Shown here: positions 34,329 to 36,960 of the stretch, in pieces
Position numbering within the stretch: position 1 is the first letter of the stretch
How the letters are laid out: each line of letters starts with the position of its first letter
Origin: DATCVA01 sp036567205
GTDB lineage: Bacteria; Pseudomonadota; Gammaproteobacteria; Burkholderiales; Burkholderiaceae_B
NCBI GenBank assembly: GCA_036567205.1
Contig: DATCVA010000226.1
Location: 1 to 36,960 of the forward strand
Reading direction: 5' to 3'
Length of the DNA stretch: 36,960 nucleotides
The notes under the pieces: generated by a model
Told to the model about the DNA's origin: nothing
What the model saw: the letters and a program-made list of their open reading frames with translations, nothing else
The model's database searches: none
Program-made: the position numbers and the translations under genes

Positions 34329-36694
34329 ATATAAGTCGTTTTTTCGGTGCGACCAATCGTGAAGCTTTGCGTCAGGTGCGCCTGGCGTTAGGGCCGGATG
34401 CGTTGATTGTTTCAAATCGCCGTATCAATGGAGGGGTGGAAATCCTGGCGACGGACCCGACTTCTGTTCCGCCTGAGGCTAATAATTCGGACCCGTTGGG
34501 CACGGCCTCGCCGACGGCGCAGCGTCCGCCCGCAGCAGGCGCCGCTTATCGAGCGACAGAGCCGGGTACGGACGTCATGGGAGCCATTGGCGCCATGCGG
34601 GGCGCGCTGGAGACGCGTATTGACGAACTGATGTGGGGTAATCAGTTGCGGCGTGCGCCACAAGCCGTTTCTCTATTTCAAACTTTGCTGGGTTATGGAT
34701 TTAGTACGGCACTGCTGCGTGCCATGCTTAAACGCTTGCCCGAGCATCTTTCTGCGAAGGCCGCTTTTCAGTGGGCGCGCAATGAGCTCGTTACTCATTT
34801 GTCGGTTCTTGGCAGCGAAGACGAACTTTGGGCGCCGGGGCTGGCACTGGCTTTGGTGGGGCCGACCGGTGTGGGTAAAACGACTACCCTTGCCAAACTG
34901 GCGGCGCGTTGTGTTAAGCGCTTTGGACCCGAAAATGTAGTTTTGCTAACGACCGATACTTATCGTATTGGCGCCCACGAGCAACTGAAAATATACGGGC
35001 AGATTTTGCGCATTCCCGTACATGTTGTACAGGATGCCAGCGAGCTAAGTCGTATCGTTAGCGGCATCGGCCCCGAGCAGCTTATTCTGATTGATAACGT
35101 GGGCATCAGCCAGCGCGATCGCTACATTACCGAGCAGGCTGCTATGTTGGCAGGGGCGGGGCGTGCGGTTAATCGCGTGCTGGTCTTGAATGCGTCCAGC
35201 CATGGCGACACCCTGGATGAAGTTGCGCGGTCATACTCCAATGACGGAGGCAGCCCGTTGCGGGGCTGCATTATTACCAAGCTCGACGAGGCGGCCAGGC
35301 TGGGAGCGGCTCTCGATACCGCGATTCGCTACCAATTGCCCATCAATTATGTTTCAAACGGACAGAAAGTACCCGAAAATCTGTTGTTCCTGGATGCGGC
35401 CGAACTGGTCGACAGGGCGCTCGTATTGCCTCAACAGTCGCGTGCGTTGTATGCGCCGACCGAGGCCGATTTTGCGGCGCTCATGTCGCTTGCGCAGGCG
35501 CCTAATGCCGACTCAGCCAGCGCCGCCGCCGAAACGCGGCGCCAGCAATTGCTGCCAAGTTTGCTGGCGGCGGTCAGTGATGCCCAGACGCCACTGTCGA
35601 TGGCGGATCTGGCTGCTGCGTGCTCTTCGCTGGACGATAGCGTGGCATGTTCGGAGGCCTATGATTTGTGGCGAGGCTACACTAACTCAGCAGTAACCGC
35701 ATCATCGCTGGAGTCATCGCTTCATCATTTAGTCAGGGCCGTGCAAAACGAGGTCGGCGGCGAGGAAGGGCGTTATGTGTTGGCTCTTCACGATCAGGTT
35801 GCGCTGAAATCGGGCACGCCCGGAATTGGGGGGGTGAACGGGCGTTTAAGGGCGACTGTGCTGTTAAGCGAACAGGGCGCTGCTTTGGCAACGCCGGTGC
35901 AACAGCTTACGTTTGCTGATGGGTGGCAATCGTCTTGCGGCCGGTCGGCGTTGACGGCGCCGGCCACAGGCGAAGCGTTGTCGGCGCAGGTTGAATGGCT
36001 GGGCCGGCATGCCCAGCCGTTGCCTCTTGTACATGTATTCGAAGGCGGCACGCAAACATTGTGGCGTTCATTGTCGGGTCAAGGCCGTTCCTGGCTTGTA
36101 CAAAGCAGCGGAGCGACCCGGATAGATGCGCAGTCCTGTCCTACTACGCTGTCGGCGCTGGCCAAGACGCTGGTTTATAGTCCGGTTGACCAGTTGGCGC
36201 AACTGTTGCAGTTAAGCGAAATACGCGGCCGGGCCATGGGTGACGTCGTGGTGTGGGTTGGATCAGAACAGGTCGAGCTGTCGGCCCGGCAAGTCAGCCC
36301 GCTGCCGGTTCAGATGATTTCAGTCCGCATTGTCAGCCGTAGCGATGGTTCACTGATCAAGAATCTGTATGGATTAAGCAATCTGGGTTCTTCAGAGGTC
36401 TCAGTCGATGTCCTGGCTGCCTGGCTGATTGCTCAGGGCGAAGTAAAGACGAGTTTTCGGTATGCGGCGCGCTACTGGCAGGTGCTGGGCCAGAGCAAGC
36501 AGTCTGAACCCTTGCAAAAGAAAGCGCTTGCCGCCATGCAACTGGGCCTGGCCGCCTGGCATATTATGCAGACGCCGCAAGCTCATCAAGCCAGAACAGT
36601 GGTGCAAAGCCTGGCAGGCAAAGCGTCATTAACCGCCAATGCCGCGGCATCGGTCGTGATGAAGCTGTTCAGCCTTAAAGAGGTGGTGGCTTAG
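34325..36694 (+). CDS. flhF: Flagellar SRP-type GTPase FlhF, long form
   Basis: A 789-residue protein, about twice the length of typical FlhF in gammaproteobacteria. The first ~365 residues match FlhF: an N-terminal MNISRFFGATNREALRQVRLALG, P-loop GPTGVGKTT (179-187), then DTYRIGAHEQLKIYG, the G3 region LIDNVGISQRD (Asp257 to Gly260) and G4 TKLD (318-321). G3 reads DNVG where DTVG or DTAG is usual. The remaining ~420 residues match nothing that I recognise: they are Ala-, Leu- and Ser-rich, with no membrane helix. FlhF sets flagellar number and place at the membrane. It begins with GTG, overlapping flhA by four bases. No flhG follows. Confidence 0.92.
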   Translation: MNISRFFGATNREALRQVRLALGPDALIVSNRRINGGVEILATDPTSVPPEANNSDPLGTASPTAQRPPAAGAAYRATEPGTDVMGAIGAMRGALETRIDELMWGNQLRRAPQAVSLFQTLLGYGFSTALLRAMLKRLPEHLSAKAAFQWARNELVTHLSVLGSEDELWAPGLALALVGPTGVGKTTTLAKLAARCVKRFGPENVVLLTTDTYRIGAHEQLKIYGQILRIPVHVVQDASELSRIVSGIGPEQLILIDNVGISQRDRYITEQAAMLAGAGRAVNRVLVLNASSHGDTLDEVARSYSNDGGSPLRGCIITKLDEAARLGAALDTAIRYQLPINYVSNGQKVPENLLFLDAAELVDRALVLPQQSRALYAPTEADFAALMSLAQAPNADSASAAAETRRQQLLPSLLAAVSDAQTPLSMADLAAACSSLDDSVACSEAYDLWRGYTNSAVTASSLESSLHHLVRAVQNEVGGEEGRYVLALHDQVALKSGTPGIGGVNGRLRATVLLSEQGAALATPVQQLTFADGWQSSCGRSALTAPATGEALSAQVEWLGRHAQPLPLVHVFEGGTQTLWRSLSGQGRSWLVQSSGATRIDAQSCPTTLSALAKTLVYSPVDQLAQLLQLSEIRGRAMGDVVVWVGSEQVELSARQVSPLPVQMISVRIVSRSDGSLIKNLYGLSNLGSSEVSVDVLAAWLIAQGEVKTSFRYAARYWQVLGQSKQSEPLQKKALAAMQLGLAAWHIMQTPQAHQARTVVQSLAGKASLTANAAASVVMKLFSLKEVVA

Positions 36695-36736
36695 TTCTTT
36701 AGGCTGCCGGTTTTTAGCGATCAATTCTTAAACCGT

Positions 36737-36869
36737 GATGTTGAGGGCTGGTTTCGCCGTTATGGTTCTTGATCCGTATGCTGGGGCTGGTTTCGCCGAT
36801 ATTGTTCTTGATCGGTATGCCGGGGCTGGTTTCACCGTTATTGCTCTTGATCCGTATGTCGGGGCTGGT
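36737..36869. repeat. Tandem 39-base repeats
   Basis: Three units (36737-36775, 36776-36814, 36815-36853) and a partial fourth (36854-36869) share a core GGGCTGGTTTCRCCG...CTTGATC. The first unit is degenerate on its left. There are no spacers, so this is not CRISPR. The period is 13 codons; one + strand frame (from ATG 36738) and two - strand frames stay open through the array, but none has good gene features. The array begins 43 bases after flhF. Confidence 0.85.
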
Positions 36870-36960
36870 GTATTGTGGCCAGGACCATCAGCCCGGTTCG
36901 TCGCCGTTTGGCGCCGAACGCCGCGCCGCTCGCTCCTCCGCCCCTACGGGCTGCGTTCGC
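36870..36960. other. GC-rich stretch after the repeats
   Basis: Unlike the rest of the spacer, this segment is very GC-rich and contains a near-palindrome GTTTGGCGCCGAAC (36906-36919). It may be part of an interspersed repeat or the edge of the next gene, which lies outside the window. No gene can be supported here. Confidence 0.35.

Noticed and set aside
36737..36869. Repeats as a CRISPR array
   Set aside because: Units are directly adjacent without spacers, and no cas gene is present.
36738..36960. Open + strand frame through the 39-base repeats as a real gene
   Set aside because: No ribosome site, frames on the other strand are also open, and the frame continues into a GC-rich segment of different composition. 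Treated as repeat DNA.

Overview
The window looks like chromosome of a motile betaproteobacterium, most likely of the family Alcaligenaceae (Bordetella, Pusillimonas and relatives). This is inferred from the order flhDC-motAB-cheAW-MCP-cheRBYZ-flhBAF, the very long FlhF, a Bug-type solute-binding protein next to a LysR regulator, and the style of the PanD protein. No database search was possible. No rRNA, tRNA, CRISPR array, insertion sequence or prophage gene was recognised.

Left half (1-19643), ordinary chromosomal genes in short units on both strands. An SbmA/YddA-like ABC exporter runs off the left edge. Next come a persulfide-dioxygenase-like metallo-hydrolase divergent from a MOSC protein and a fused tautomerase, an RcnB-like secreted protein and a DUF924 protein. 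An old-yellow-enzyme-type oxidoreductase is coupled to a Bug-family binding protein, with a divergent LysR regulator. Then follow panD, an isolated FlhE-like gene, a SulP anion transporter, a ribbon-helix-helix protein, a lipoate-ligase-like protein, TM2 and DUF2062 membrane proteins, a methyltransferase, divergent glpK and glpD, and an NlpC/P60 lipoprotein.

Right half (19644-36694), a flagellar and chemotaxis cluster, all on the + strand. A 431-base regulatory region with an FNR-like site and hairpins leads into flhDC, the master activator. Then come the stator (motAB), the sensory pathway (cheA, cheW, one MCP, cheR, cheB, cheY, cheZ), and the export gate and placement genes flhB-flhA-flhF, joined by 4-base overlaps. 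The receptor feeds CheW/CheA. CheA phosphorylates CheY and CheB, CheZ removes phosphate from CheY, and CheR and CheB set receptor methylation. No cheD is present; 211 bases lie between cheR and cheB.

Right end (36695-36960): a short array of 39-base tandem repeats and a GC-rich stretch follow flhF, where flhG is found in many other bacteria.

Most of the window is standard biology. The best points for a second look are the roughly 400-residue extension of FlhF with an altered G3 motif, the 39-base repeats, the orphan flhE, and the unusual leader and spacer structures around flhDC.
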